From contig OKRB01000103.1 in NCBI GenBank assembly GCA_900290245.1, positions 1 to 64,000 of the forward strand: a stretch of 64,000 bases of DNA, written 5' to 3'. How positions within the stretch are numbered: position 1 is the first letter of the stretch; each line of letters starts with the position of its first letter. The notes beneath the pieces were generated by a model. The model was not told where the DNA came from. It searched no databases and was given only the letters and a program-made list of their open reading frames with translations. This DNA comes from Candidatus Sulfuritelmatomonas gaucii (GTDB taxonomy: Bacteria > Acidobacteriota > Terriglobia > Terriglobales > Acidobacteriaceae). The translations under genes and the position numbers were made by a program. Positions 45,803 to 54,841 of this stretch are shown here, in pieces.

Positions 45803-48800
45803 CTAGAACACATACTTCAAGGCGAACTGCAGCTGTCTTGGGCTATTAGAGATACTGTTTATCGATCCGTACGCGGAGGCATCGATGTTAGTATTGCTCG
45901 GGCCCGAGAAGTCAGTCAGGTTGGGAACGTTGAACGCCTCGAAGCGGAACTGGAATTTCGATCCTTCCGTGACGTTGAAGTCTTTGGAGAGAGACGCATC
46001 GACTGACTGGTGATTACCTGTGTAGCAAACGTTGAAGCCTGAATTGCCATAGGTTAAAGCGGTGGGAACTTGGTAGGCGGCTGCGTTGTAGTTCTTGGTG
46101 AGCACGCCCGTAGTGGCGCACCCGCCTGCGGCCACCACATTCGGGTGTTGGGGTGTCACACCGATGTTAGCTACGTCAGTGGAAATGGTGGGGGTCCACG
46201 GAACGCCACTGCGGAAGTTACTGATGGTCTGGAACTGCCAGCCCCCCAGGATGGCATTCACTGCCGGATTCGTCGTGTTCAGGAATTGTTTACCGCGCCC
46301 AAAGGGCAGGCTGTATCCCAGGGCGACCGTCAGGATTTGTGGAATGTTGGAGCCGTCCACAAATCTTGCCATGTGGCCGTCTCCTCCCAATACCACTTGC
46401 TGGCCTCTGTCGATGTTCTTTTCAAATGTGTACGACAGCGTGTACCAGAGCCCATTTGATATCCGCTTGTGGACTGCGACCTGGAAGGAGTGGTAGATGG
46501 ACGACGCGTTCTGCGTGTTGAAGTTGATCGTTCCGAAGTTGGTATAGGGACGTCGTGCTTGAATGGCTCCTGTAGCCGGCGTGGGATCGTTGACGTTGAG
46601 CGAGCCCGGCAAATGCCTTCCCGTCGTGCCAACGTAATTCGCGTCCACCACTATTCCACCAGGTAGTTGCCTCTCAAAACCAAAGCTCCAGTGCGCATTG
46701 CTTGCCATCTTCGCGTGCTCAGGAAGCGGAGACCAGGATACGGGCGTATTGGCCGGCGTCATATTCAAGCCGAATGCCTGGTTGAGGAAGAAGTTCGCCG
46801 TAGTCTGGGTCGGGATAACGTTTGTTGTGGCATTGACGGTTTGGGTGAAATTGAAGGGAATAAAGTTGAAGTTCAAACGCAGGTTGGTACTCTCAATCTG
46901 GTAGTACTGGCCAATGCCGCCGCGAATCACGGTCTTCTCCCCGAAAGGACGCCAGGAGAACCCGAGGCGCGGCCCAAGCAGATCCTTGCTCACGTTCGTG
47001 ACTGTAAGTGGGAGACCCGCAGTGCTCGTCGTCTGAATCAAACTTCCGAAAATCGCGACGCCCACGGCGGCGTCGGGTTGTGCGTTCAGATTCACGGAAC
47101 TTGTGCTGCTTGAAACGATCACTGGTTTGGCCTGGGTGGGATCAAACGTTGCCCCTTGTCCGAGATAAGGCGTCAGCCAGGGCATATATTGGTAGCGCAA
47201 CCCCGCGGTGATCGTCAGCTTTTCCGTTGCCCGCCAATCATCCTGGCCGTAAAATTCCCAGAAGGTTCCAGCGCCGCCCCAGAAGTTCGGATAATTGCCA
47301 CGTGTCGCGCTAGCCGGATACCCCAGTAACCAGTCGGCAAAACCGTCTCCGGTTCCGGAGGCGCCTTTATTTGAGGTCTCGGCCCCCGTGAAGCTGAAAC
47401 TCCCGTCTGAGGTCCGCGAGTCAAAGAGCAAGCATTTGTTGTCTTCGATCATGGTTCCCACCTTGATAAGGTGGCGTCCCTTTTCCCACGTCAGGTTGTC
47501 AACCCATTCATAGATATATCTGTTCTGACCCTTCGGGCGACCGTCGCCAAATTGCCCGGTCAAGTTTCCTCCAAGATAGTTCGTGAGGTTAAAAATTGGA
47601 AAAGTCCCGGCTCCGGGACTGATGAGCCCAGCCAGGGTGGAGGAGACGATGCCCGCCGCCTGGTCCATTGCGACGCCTTGCCCTGGCAGCAAGGAATAGC
47701 CCCGATACTGCCCGGGAAGCTCGTTATACAGCGCCTCGTTGACAATATGCGGCCCAATCGAACTGGTGAGGGCAATTTCGAAGTCCGTCGCGGGCCCTTC
47801 AAGAAATGCGGATCCCAGGGCGGGAAACGGAGAAGCGTCGTTCTCTCGGTTCCGATCTGTGCTGTACCTTGCGAAGACCCTGTTGGTGTTGTGGATGACT
47901 TGATCCACGCGCAGCATGAAGTTGTCGTAGCGATAATACTGAACTGGATTGGAGATGTAATTGAGCCCATTAGCCGAGTTTGGCGCCGGAATGAGCTTGT
48001 CGAAAAATGTTGCGACCGAAGAGATCTGTCCCGAAAGAATCTTGTTGCCCGGAAACTGCGTGCGGGCTCCGCCAGCCACCGTGGTCGTGGGATCGTAAAT
48101 TGCATGCAAGCCTGATGCGCTGAAGTCGCCTCCCAGTTGCGCCTGTGTTGGAACGGGAACATTGGAAGTGAGGCCCTGCACCTGCCTGTTGCCCTCATAG
48201 CTTGCAAAGAAAAAGGTTCTATCCTTTCCACTGTAAAGCTTGGGGATCGACAGCGGTCCGCCTATCGTTCCGCCGAACTGGTTGCGCTTAAGCTCAGGTT
48301 TCGTCAGTGCGAAAAAGCCCTGTGCGTCGGTGTCCTGGTTGCGCACAAATTCGAAAAGATCGCCGTGAAATTCGTTCCCTCCCGATTTCGTGGTGGTATT
48401 GAAGGCGGCGCCAACCCCCGTGTATTCAGCGGAATAAGGACTCGATTCAACGTTGTATTCCTGCGTAGCATCGATCGAGGTCATGATCTGAGTGCCGCCT
48501 TCATGATGCGCGGTAATGTCGCCGCCATCGAGCAGGAAGTCCGATTCCTGTCCGTTGATTCCGTCGAACACGTTTCCATTCAAATTTTCGGGACGGACAT
48601 TCTGCGTGTTCCCCGAAGCCGGCAGGGGAGCTACTCCGGGCGAGAGTTCGGCAAGTTGGGTAAACTGTCTGCCATTGAGCGGAAGACTTTCAACTTGCGT
48701 ATTCGTGACGGTCATATTCAAGGAACCGGATTGTGTCTCCAGAATGGGGCCCTCAGTGGTTACTTCCACTTTGGTATTTGCTGTGCCGATGTGCAGATTC

Positions 48801-49135
48801 AGGTCCACCTCTGCGGCTTGACCGACTGTGAGTTCAATTCCGCTTCGAACCTCTGTCTGAAATCCCCGCGCGGTGGCGCTGACCGAATAAGTTCCCGGAT
48901 TGAGGGGAGTCACAACGTAATTGCCAGCAGCGTCGGTCTTGACGGTTTCAGAAATGTTCGTAGCGGGGTTGGTGACAGTGATTGTCGCTCCAGGCACGGC
49001 AGCGTGCTGAGGGTCGAACACTTGACCCAGAATTCGTCCTGCTTGAAGCTGTGCAAATGCTGTCGAGCCGGCCAGCAGAAAGGCGCCGACAAAAGACAAG
49101 GCATACAGCAACTTCTTTCCAACGTGATTTTGCAT
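45803..49135 (-). CDS. TonB-dependent receptor, Oar-like, with N-terminal carboxypeptidase-regulatory domain
   Basis: A 1110-aa outer-membrane transporter. After the signal peptide comes an Ig-like carboxypeptidase-regulatory domain (about 28-115: GRILGQVFDPQHAAVPGATI, GNYVVTPLNPGTYSVSA), a plug-like region (LNGRQFTQLAELSPG, DFLLDGGDITAHHEGG) and a long beta-barrel ending in a terminal Phe (LQFALKYVF). This is the acidobacterial Oar-type class that imports large glycans or peptides. GGAGGAG precedes ATG 49135. Downstream GH3 and GH127 genes make glycan uptake likely. A 15-bp dyad 150 bp upstream matches one at the regulator promoter. Confidence 0.93.
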   Translation of the reverse strand: MQNHVGKKLLYALSFVGAFLLAGSTAFAQLQAGRILGQVFDPQHAAVPGATITVTNPATNISETVKTDAAGNYVVTPLNPGTYSVSATARGFQTEVRSGIELTVGQAAEVDLNLHIGTANTKVEVTTEGPILETQSGSLNMTVTNTQVESLPLNGRQFTQLAELSPGVAPLPASGNTQNVRPENLNGNVFDGINGQESDFLLDGGDITAHHEGGTQIMTSIDATQEYNVESSPYSAEYTGVGAAFNTTTKSGGNEFHGDLFEFVRNQDTDAQGFFALTKPELKRNQFGGTIGGPLSIPKLYSGKDRTFFFASYEGNRQVQGLTSNVPVPTQAQLGGDFSASGLHAIYDPTTTVAGGARTQFPGNKILSGQISSVATFFDKLIPAPNSANGLNYISNPVQYYRYDNFMLRVDQVIHNTNRVFARYSTDRNRENDASPFPALGSAFLEGPATDFEIALTSSIGPHIVNEALYNELPGQYRGYSLLPGQGVAMDQAAGIVSSTLAGLISPGAGTFPIFNLTNYLGGNLTGQFGDGRPKGQNRYIYEWVDNLTWEKGRHLIKVGTMIEDNKCLLFDSRTSDGSFSFTGAETSNKGASGTGDGFADWLLGYPASATRGNYPNFWGGAGTFWEFYGQDDWRATEKLTITAGLRYQYMPWLTPYLGQGATFDPTQAKPVIVSSSTSSVNLNAQPDAAVGVAIFGSLIQTTSTAGLPLTVTNVSKDLLGPRLGFSWRPFGEKTVIRGGIGQYYQIESTNLRLNFNFIPFNFTQTVNATTNVIPTQTTANFFLNQAFGLNMTPANTPVSWSPLPEHAKMASNAHWSFGFERQLPGGIVVDANYVGTTGRHLPGSLNVNDPTPATGAIQARRPYTNFGTINFNTQNASSIYHSFQVAVHKRISNGLWYTLSYTFEKNIDRGQQVVLGGDGHMARFVDGSNIPQILTVALGYSLPFGRGKQFLNTTNPAVNAILGGWQFQTISNFRSGVPWTPTISTDVANIGVTPQHPNVVAAGGCATTGVLTKNYNAAAYQVPTALTYGNSGFNVCYTGNHQSVDASLSKDFNVTEGSKFQFRFEAFNVPNLTDFSGPSNTNIDASAYGSINSISNSPRQLQFALKYVF

Positions 49136-49523
49136 TCAAGCCTCCTCCATCAATGGCCCCATGACTAGGGGCGGCCGATCGTTGATCGAATGGTTTTGCG
49201 AGCAATGGGTTCGGGAACGCTCGAGTTGAAGTGGTACGAATCCTAGTAGCGAAATTCCAGGTATGTCAAGAAGAAAAGATGAAGATCAGGTTGTCTGATG
49301 GCGACCCTACATCATGAAAATAAAGAGAGAACAAGTGACTGCCACGCGGTTACAACTTCACCGCGGTCAGTGAAGCCGTCAGATGCAATTCCGACTGACG
49401 GCTTGTGCTATTGACCCCGAATTCCGCATGAATGAAACACTTCCTGCCCTAACATCTGATTCCTGGATTCAAGGCGCGCTGGAACATTACGGCAAACCAG
49501 GAAAATCTCCTCTGTCCCTCCTC
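49136..49523. other. Intergenic region upstream of the TonB receptor gene
   Basis: The 388 bp hold the receptor promoter, the dyad at 49285-49299 and, near 49370, the short stem GCCGTCAG/CTGACGGC (about 49372-49402) that may terminate the cupin-ended operon. Confidence 0.45.
49285..49299. promoter_or_regulatory. Putative FadR-type operator, receptor promoter copy
   Basis: ATCAGGTTGTCTGAT: perfect 5-bp arms ATCAG and CTGAT around a 5-bp centre. Its complement differs at only two positions from 56331-56345 in front of the GntR/FadR-family regulator. Located ~150 bp before the receptor ATG. Confidence 0.5.
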
Positions 49524-50123
49524 TCATTCTGTCGTAGATTCCAACGTCACAATCTGCCGCACACCCGAACTGTAAGAGATGACTGCGCGCATCGGCGCGT
49601 TCGTGTTATTGATTCCCTGGTGTGGGACATTGGGTGGAATCCGGATGATGTCACCGGCGTGCAGAACGACTCTTCGACTCCCGACGACGCTTTCAAACGA
49701 GCCCGACAAAACATAGAGCAATTCCTCGCAGTTGGGATGCTTATGCAACGGGTTCCGCTTTCCGGGATCAATCTGCACAATGCCGAATGTCTGAGACGTC
49801 GCAGGATCCAGCTTGGAATTCATCATCCATCGGATCCAGCCCCATGGATATTTAACTTCAGTGACGGAATCAAATTTTTCTATCGAAAATTGCGTGGCTT
49901 CTTGTGTATTGCTTATTGACGCGGTTGTCGCCGGGGCCGATGCAGTCTTGGCATGGCCGGTCCGGCAGCCTGCCAGTGAGGCGCATGCCAGAAGCCCCGC
50001 GACTGTCAAAACACGACGATGCCAGGTCGTCCTGGCTTTTCCGGCATTCAAATCCGGCGTTGAATGCCGCCTCGAAACTGACGCCACCGTGTTCGACAAG
50101 CACCTGCTCTTTGACACTTTCAT
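49524..50123 (-). CDS. Exported cupin-domain protein
   Basis: About 200 residues. A lipobox-like LAGC after a hydrophobic stretch (VLTVAGLLACASLAGC) suggests a lipoprotein. The cupin fold carries motif 1 NPLHKHPNCEELLYVLSG and motif 2 GDIIRIPPNVPHQGIN, whose His and Glu residues bind a metal. Start is uncertain: ATG 50123 directly follows AAGGAG, whereas GTG 50117 is ideally spaced from it; ATG 50258 would run into the isomerase gene. Last gene of the MFS-led operon, 60 bp after hyi. Role could be sugar binding or isomerisation in the periplasm; no reaction can be named. Confidence 0.75.
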   Translation of the reverse strand: MKVSKSRCLSNTVASVSRRHSTPDLNAGKARTTWHRRVLTVAGLLACASLAGCRTGHAKTASAPATTASISNTQEATQFSIEKFDSVTEVKYPWGWIRWMMNSKLDPATSQTFGIVQIDPGKRNPLHKHPNCEELLYVLSGSFESVVGSRRVVLHAGDIIRIPPNVPHQGINNTNAPMRAVISYSSGVRQIVTLESTTE

Positions 50124-50182
50124 CTCCTTGTTTGCCGTGCCATGCGTTGTCAGCGGGTCGCTGGAGATAGTGCCCCGCATTC

Positions 50183-50962
50183 TCAATGCTGCGCGGCCCT
50201 GTACCATCCCAGGCCGTCCGTCGTTTTGCCGGCCGGGCGGTACTCGCAGCCCAGCCATCCCGGGTAGCCGATCTCATCAATTACACGAAACAGATACTCG
50301 TAGCAGACCTCGCCTGTATCCGGCTCGTGCCGCTCGGGGCATCCGGCAATCTGAATATGTCCGCACTGCGACGCATATCGCCTAAGGCTCGTGGCGAGAT
50401 CTCCCTCCATTACCTGCATGTGATAGAGATCCATTTGCATCTTGAGGTTTGCTGCGCCAACGGCTTCGCAGATAGAGTGTGCGTCTTTTTGCGTGCAAAC
50501 CAGAAAGCCAGGCATATCTCGCGTGTTGATGGCTTCAAGAAGCAGTGTGATGTCCCGCGCGGCCAGTTTCTGTGCGGCGTACTTGAGATTTGCAATGAGG
50601 GTCGCGCGGCAGGCTGCCGGATCAGCGCCGGCTGGGGCAATGCCGGCCATCGCATGAAGGCGCGAGACGCCCAAGTGCTCGGCATACAACAGCGCCTTTT
50701 CCACGCCATCACGAAATTCCTGCTCTCTTCCCGGAAGTCCGGTGATGCCTCGCTCGGCCGCAGCCCAATTGCCCGCAGGCATATTGAACAGCACAATCTG
50801 CACACCTGCGGTTTTTGCCTTCTCAGCAACCTCTTGGGGCGAGTGCTCGTATGGAAACAGGAACTCTACAGCTGTGAATCCCGCCTCCGAAGCCGCCTTG
50901 AAGCGGTCGAGGAAGGGGACCTCGTTAAACATCATGGTGAGATTCGCTGCAAACCTCGGCAT
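50183..50962 (-). CDS. hyi: Hydroxypyruvate isomerase family protein (Hyi/OtnI)
   Basis: A 259-aa TIM-barrel isomerase of the AP-endonuclease 2 superfamily, the length of E. coli Hyi (258 aa). It starts MPRFAANLTMMF, has LFNMPAGNWAAAERGI, catalytic Glu in LLLEAINTRDMPGF, metal-binding MQMDLYHMQ and second Glu in LGCEYRPAG. Members interconvert hydroxypyruvate with tartronate semialdehyde, or 2-oxo-tetronate isomers (OtnI). AAGGAG lies 10 nt before ATG 50962, which is inside the 3' end of the LarA-like gene (38-bp overlap). A neighbouring split transketolase makes hydroxypyruvate or a related ketol donor an attractive intermediate. Confidence 0.87.
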   Translation of the reverse strand: MPRFAANLTMMFNEVPFLDRFKAASEAGFTAVEFLFPYEHSPQEVAEKAKTAGVQIVLFNMPAGNWAAAERGITGLPGREQEFRDGVEKALLYAEHLGVSRLHAMAGIAPAGADPAACRATLIANLKYAAQKLAARDITLLLEAINTRDMPGFLVCTQKDAHSICEAVGAANLKMQMDLYHMQVMEGDLATSLRRYASQCGHIQIAGCPERHEPDTGEVCYEYLFRVIDEIGYPGWLGCEYRPAGKTTDGLGWYRAAQH

Positions 50963-52250
50963 ATCGTTCACTCTCCTTACCGGTGAAGTTCGCCATGATG
51001 TCGGCACCCGCTGTGATCACTCCAATGCGCGCATGTTTTCCGTGCCGCGCAAGAGCCGCCGCTAGCGCTTCATCAAAGTTGGTCGTCGCCGTGATCCCGA
51101 TCTTGCGCGCTTCAATATCCGGAATTCCATCTGACACCAGCGCAATGTTCAGGCGCCGTCGCGTTCGATCGAATGCCAGATAGGTTGCCGCTGCCACCTC
51201 GTCGTGCACTTTGCCTTCGGTGACCAGGTCCATCACCATGTCTCCGGGCATGGTGCCGAAATCGACAAGCAAAGTGTGGTCGGGCGCGATACCTTCGGGC
51301 GCGGGGATCAGGAGGATGAGAGTCCCCCCATCCTTGACGATCATTCCGCAGTTGTTCACCGGTTTGAAGCCTTGCCACAGGTCGCGATCAGCGGGATGCG
51401 AGCTGGCGACGACGATGTCTGGCCTCTCTGGAACAGAGACGGTGTAGATGGGGCGCGCGATCTCAATGCCCGCTCGATGCGCTTTCACTACATCTCCCGC
51501 AACCACACCCGCAACCGTTCCACTTGCATCCAGCGCCACATTGACAATGAACTTGAGCCCGGACTTGATGGCGATGTTTTCCATCTCTTTCCGAACTTCG
51601 TTGTCGACGTTGCCGAGAATCTCGTAAACGCGCGGTCCAGCGATTAAATGCGTTCTTCCCGTCGTAATCGCGCTGCTGACGCCCGGTTGCACCATCTTGG
51701 CTCCCCCCGCCCAGCCCGCATACATATGAGGAATAATGTTGCCCACGGCAATCGTTATGGGAGTCTCCAGGTACCGGCGACTTAACTGGATCGGGATCCC
51801 GAGTGGACTCACGCCCAGGTCGACGAAGTCTTCTGGCTTGTGAGACATGTTGGTGACGGAAATACGCCGCAGCACGGGTTCACCTACGCGCGCCGCGATC
51901 TCGGTCTCACTCATCCATCGATGAGTCCCGAGTGCGATCATGCCCGAAATCTCGCTGTCGGGGACTCCCGCCGCATTTAGCTCATCGAGAAGAATCGGCA
52001 GGACGATTTTCTGCGGTGTGGTCCGTGTGCTGTCATCCACCAGAATGAGAGTGCGCTTGCCATGTCGGGCTACCAATTCCGCGAGTGTCGGTGAGCCAAT
52101 GGGGTTACGGATCGCGTGACGGACCACGGCTGCTATGTCCGGAATTGGAACGGCATGCCGAGGTCCTTCGATCCAGGCGAGATTCGCTTCGGGAATTTCT
52201 ATCGTCCGCTGTTCATGGCCATAGGGAAGCGTAATCTTCTTCATCATCAA
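50925..52250 (-). CDS. LarA-family nickel-pincer racemase/epimerase
   Basis: A 441-aa member of the lactate racemase family. Positions equivalent to the catalytic set of Lactobacillus plantarum LarA are conserved: H110 (ALGTH), H175 and K185 (IPHMYAGWAGGAKMV), H201, plus the DDSTRTTP phosphate/cofactor loop at 72-79. LarA enzymes use a nickel pincer-nucleotide cofactor made by LarB, LarC and LarE, none of which is in the window. Family members racemise or epimerise lactate, malate, other 2-hydroxyacids or gluconate; with the MFS, Hyi and transketolase neighbours a sugar acid is more likely than lactate. It overlaps the transketolase gene by 4 bp. Confidence 0.85.
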   Translation of the reverse strand: MMMKKITLPYGHEQRTIEIPEANLAWIEGPRHAVPIPDIAAVVRHAIRNPIGSPTLAELVARHGKRTLILVDDSTRTTPQKIVLPILLDELNAAGVPDSEISGMIALGTHRWMSETEIAARVGEPVLRRISVTNMSHKPEDFVDLGVSPLGIPIQLSRRYLETPITIAVGNIIPHMYAGWAGGAKMVQPGVSSAITTGRTHLIAGPRVYEILGNVDNEVRKEMENIAIKSGLKFIVNVALDASGTVAGVVAGDVVKAHRAGIEIARPIYTVSVPERPDIVVASSHPADRDLWQGFKPVNNCGMIVKDGGTLILLIPAPEGIAPDHTLLVDFGTMPGDMVMDLVTEGKVHDEVAAATYLAFDRTRRRLNIALVSDGIPDIEARKIGITATTNFDEALAAALARHGKHARIGVITAGADIMANFTGKESERYAEVCSESHHDV

Positions 52251-53245
52251 TACACCTCGCTTGTTGCGTGTGACGAGCTTGCTTGTTTGCGTGCCATGGC
52301 GCGCTGAGCGGCAGCCACGATTGCTTCCACGCTCATCCCGTATTTGTCGAGCAGGTCGAGATAAGGACCGGACTCGGCAAATGTATCATTCACGCCGATT
52401 CGTTCCAGCGGAGCCGGATACTGCTGCGCCAGACACTCAGCCACCGCGCCGCCAAGTCCTCCAATGATCGAATGTTCTTCGACCGTCACAAGGGCGCCGG
52501 TTTCCTGCGCACAGCGGACAATGAAGTCGCTATCGATCGGCTTGATGGTATGCATTTCGACAACGCGTAGCCGGATATCCTGCCGGGAGAGCGACCTTGC
52601 CGCCTCAATGGCCCTAGCGACCATGACACCGCACGCAATCACAGTGGCGTCATCGCCGTCGATCAAGGTGACTCCTTCGCCGATCTTTGGTTCGTAGGCA
52701 TCGGTAAAGACCTCCGGCACTTCATTCCGGCAGAGCCGGAAATACACGGGACCCTTCCACGCGGCGACTTGCGGCAACAGTTTCCGCACCGCAAGCGGAT
52801 CCGCGGGCACCACGATCGTCATATTGGGCAAACTGCGAAAAATGGCGAAATCGGAAATCGTCTGGTGGGTTGGCCCATCGAAGGAATCGGAAAGGCCGCC
52901 ATACGCGCCCGCCAGCTTGACGTTTGCTCCTCCAAAACAAAGATGCGTCCGCACCATTTCCAGCGCGCGCGTCGCGAAAAGGAAGGCAAAGGTATTCGCG
53001 ATCGGCACCTTACCGCTGCTGGCGAGACCAACCGCGACATCCACCAGCGCCGGCTCGGCAATGCCTACGTTGATAAACCTCTCGGGATAGACCGCCTCGA
53101 ACATATAGCTGAAGTCGGAGCTCTGCACGTCTGCACTCAGCACAACGACGTCCTGCCGGGCGCGGCCCAGTTCCACCAGCGCCTCGCCATAGGCCTTGCG
53201 CATCGAGCTCGGACTGCCCAGCGGATTGCGGATCAAACCGTCCAT
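52247..53245 (-). CDS. Transketolase, C-terminal (pyrimidine-binding) subunit
   Basis: A 332-aa half-transketolase. It holds the pyrimidine-binding domain with the activating Glu in NVGIAEPALVDVAVGLA, FAFLFATRALEMVRT and the C-terminal transketolase domain (GDDATVIACGVMVARAIEAA, VEEHSIIGGLGGAVAE). It must pair with the N-terminal half encoded directly upstream; the two genes overlap by 13 bp, so equal synthesis is expected. Such split forms are common in archaea and in catabolic or biosynthetic operons, where they often act on special substrates. Overlaps larA-like by 4 bp. Confidence 0.93.
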   Translation of the reverse strand: MDGLIRNPLGSPSSMRKAYGEALVELGRARQDVVVLSADVQSSDFSYMFEAVYPERFINVGIAEPALVDVAVGLASSGKVPIANTFAFLFATRALEMVRTHLCFGGANVKLAGAYGGLSDSFDGPTHQTISDFAIFRSLPNMTIVVPADPLAVRKLLPQVAAWKGPVYFRLCRNEVPEVFTDAYEPKIGEGVTLIDGDDATVIACGVMVARAIEAARSLSRQDIRLRVVEMHTIKPIDSDFIVRCAQETGALVTVEEHSIIGGLGGAVAECLAQQYPAPLERIGVNDTFAESGPYLDLLDKYGMSVEAIVAAAQRAMARKQASSSHATSEVY

Positions 53246-54135
53246 GCGCGCGTCCCTTCGTTCAGCTCAGCCAATGCCGCTTCAAACTGCGCGCTGTCCG
53301 GAATGCCGCCATGCCAGGCAGGCGAATTTTCCATGAAGCTCACACCCTTGCCCTTGGTAGTTCGCGCAATGATGACGACTGGCCGGCCGTGAACCTCATC
53401 CGCGCGATCCAGCGCATCGAGAATCTGCCCCACGTTGTGGCCGTGAATCTCAATCACGTGCCAGTTGAATGCTGACCATTTGTCTGCGATGGGTTCGGTG
53501 GGCATCACATGCCGCGTGGTCCCCGTCTGCTGCACGCCGTTGTAGTCCACGATCACGGTGAGATTGTCGAGCGCGAATTTAGCCGCCGTCATCATGCCTT
53601 CCCATATGACGCCGCTGTTCAACTCGCCGTCGCCCAGGATCGCATAGATTCTTCGCTTCGATCCGTCCATGCGCGCAGCCAGCGCCATGCCCGCGGCAAT
53701 GGCCACCCCGTGCCCCAGCGGCCCGGCAGCCACTTCCACTCCCGGCGTCTTTTGCGGCTCCGGATGGCCCTGCAAACGCGAATCGAGGCCGCGGAACGTA
53801 GGCAGCTCGTCGACCGGGAAGAACCCGCGATGCGCCAGAACCGTGTAGAGCATCGCGCACGCATGCCCCTTCGAGAAGACCAGCCGGTCGCGGTCGCTCC
53901 AATCGGGCCGCGCTGGATCGACCCGCAGATGATGAAAGTAGAGCGCGGTTAAGATTTCAGCGCAGGAGAATGCCCCGCCGATGTGACCGGATTTGCGCCC
54001 ATACACCATGCGCAATACGTGCGTACGGTATTCGCCGGCGCGCCGCGAGAGATCAGCTACCATCGCGTCAGTGTGCCGTGTTCCGTATGGATAAACGGCG
54101 TTAGCGAGCACCGGGTTAGCGGAAGGCGACGTCAC
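53233..54135 (-). CDS. Transketolase, N-terminal (thiamine-diphosphate-binding) subunit
   Basis: A 300-aa subunit with the ThDP motif from GDGELNSGVIWEG to DYNGVQQTG, KGHACAMLYTVLAHRGF, and GPLGHGVAIAAGMA. It binds the diphosphate and magnesium while the partner supplies the pyrimidine site. The first residues (about 1-30) precede the domain. It overlaps the racemase-like gene by 4 bp and its partner by 13 bp. A ketol donor such as hydroxypyruvate or a ketose is expected; acceptor unknown. A DXP synthase-like role is unlikely from the motif set. Confidence 0.93.
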   Translation of the reverse strand: MTSPSANPVLANAVYPYGTRHTDAMVADLSRRAGEYRTHVLRMVYGRKSGHIGGAFSCAEILTALYFHHLRVDPARPDWSDRDRLVFSKGHACAMLYTVLAHRGFFPVDELPTFRGLDSRLQGHPEPQKTPGVEVAAGPLGHGVAIAAGMALAARMDGSKRRIYAILGDGELNSGVIWEGMMTAAKFALDNLTVIVDYNGVQQTGTTRHVMPTEPIADKWSAFNWHVIEIHGHNVGQILDALDRADEVHGRPVVIIARTTKGKGVSFMENSPAWHGGIPDSAQFEAALAELNEGTRAWTV

Positions 54136-54830
54136 GCATGTACCTCCGCAGGAGCAGCAGCTCCATATAGGGTGCGGCGAATGAAGTCGAAGCCCGTGGT
54201 GCCGCTGTTATAGACAGGAACCGCCGTCTTGCCCAGGTACGGCTCCAGTGCCGACATCGAAAGCTGCGCCATCACGATGGAATCGACCTTGCTCGAAAGA
54301 CGATTAATCTCTTCCAGAAGAATTCTGTTGTGCGTTTCTTTATCGCCTCTCTGAATGGCCTCGAACGCTTCAGGACGCAGCACCGTCGTGATCTCCACCG
54401 GGCGCTTCTTTTCCTCCGCAACGATGCGCAGCAGCCGCTCCGATGAGGGCACGGTGGTGGCAAGCGTGGCCAGCATTCCCACGCGGCGGCCTTGCGATAC
54501 AGCCAGTTCCATCATGGGCCGGTCGATCTGCATGATCGGAATATCGATCATCGGACGAGCCAGTTCCGCTGCATAGTTGAAGGTGGAGCACGCAAGAAGA
54601 ATCAACTCCACGCCCGACTCCTCGAGGTTGTGCGCATACTGTGCGAACCGGAAGTAGTTGTGCTTGGGAATCACTCCCACGCCGGCGGCGATGTTGTCGC
54701 GCTGGATTGTGTCGTCGCACAGATGCATGACCTCTACATCCGGAATGTACTTCTCGAGAAACGGCTGCATTGCGCGAATGGTGAGGTGAATCGCATGAAT
54801 AATGCCGATCGTCTTTGTCTCTTTTTCCAC
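54132..54830 (-). CDS. Asp/Glu racemase-superfamily protein lacking the second catalytic cysteine
   Basis: A 232-aa protein with two Rossmann-like halves of the aspartate/glutamate/hydantoin racemase superfamily. The first catalytic cysteine is C81 (ILLACSTFNYA). At the matching position of the second half, usually GC, the sequence is IVMAQLSMS, with Gln189 in place of cysteine. A two-base racemisation is therefore unlikely; single-cysteine relatives include decarboxylases and isomerases. It starts 12 bp after the MFS gene and overlaps the transketolase subunit by 4 bp. Specific reaction unknown. Confidence 0.8.
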   Translation of the reverse strand: MEKETKTIGIIHAIHLTIRAMQPFLEKYIPDVEVMHLCDDTIQRDNIAAGVGVIPKHNYFRFAQYAHNLEESGVELILLACSTFNYAAELARPMIDIPIMQIDRPMMELAVSQGRRVGMLATLATTVPSSERLLRIVAEEKKRPVEITTVLRPEAFEAIQRGDKETHNRILLEEINRLSSKVDSIVMAQLSMSALEPYLGKTAVPVYNSGTTGFDFIRRTLYGAAAPAEVHA

Positions 54831-54841
54831 TGCATTCCCCT

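Noticed and set aside
48137..49168. 343-codon + strand frame over the TonB receptor N-terminus
   Set aside because: Antisense shadow; the minus-strand frame has the signal peptide and regulatory domain.
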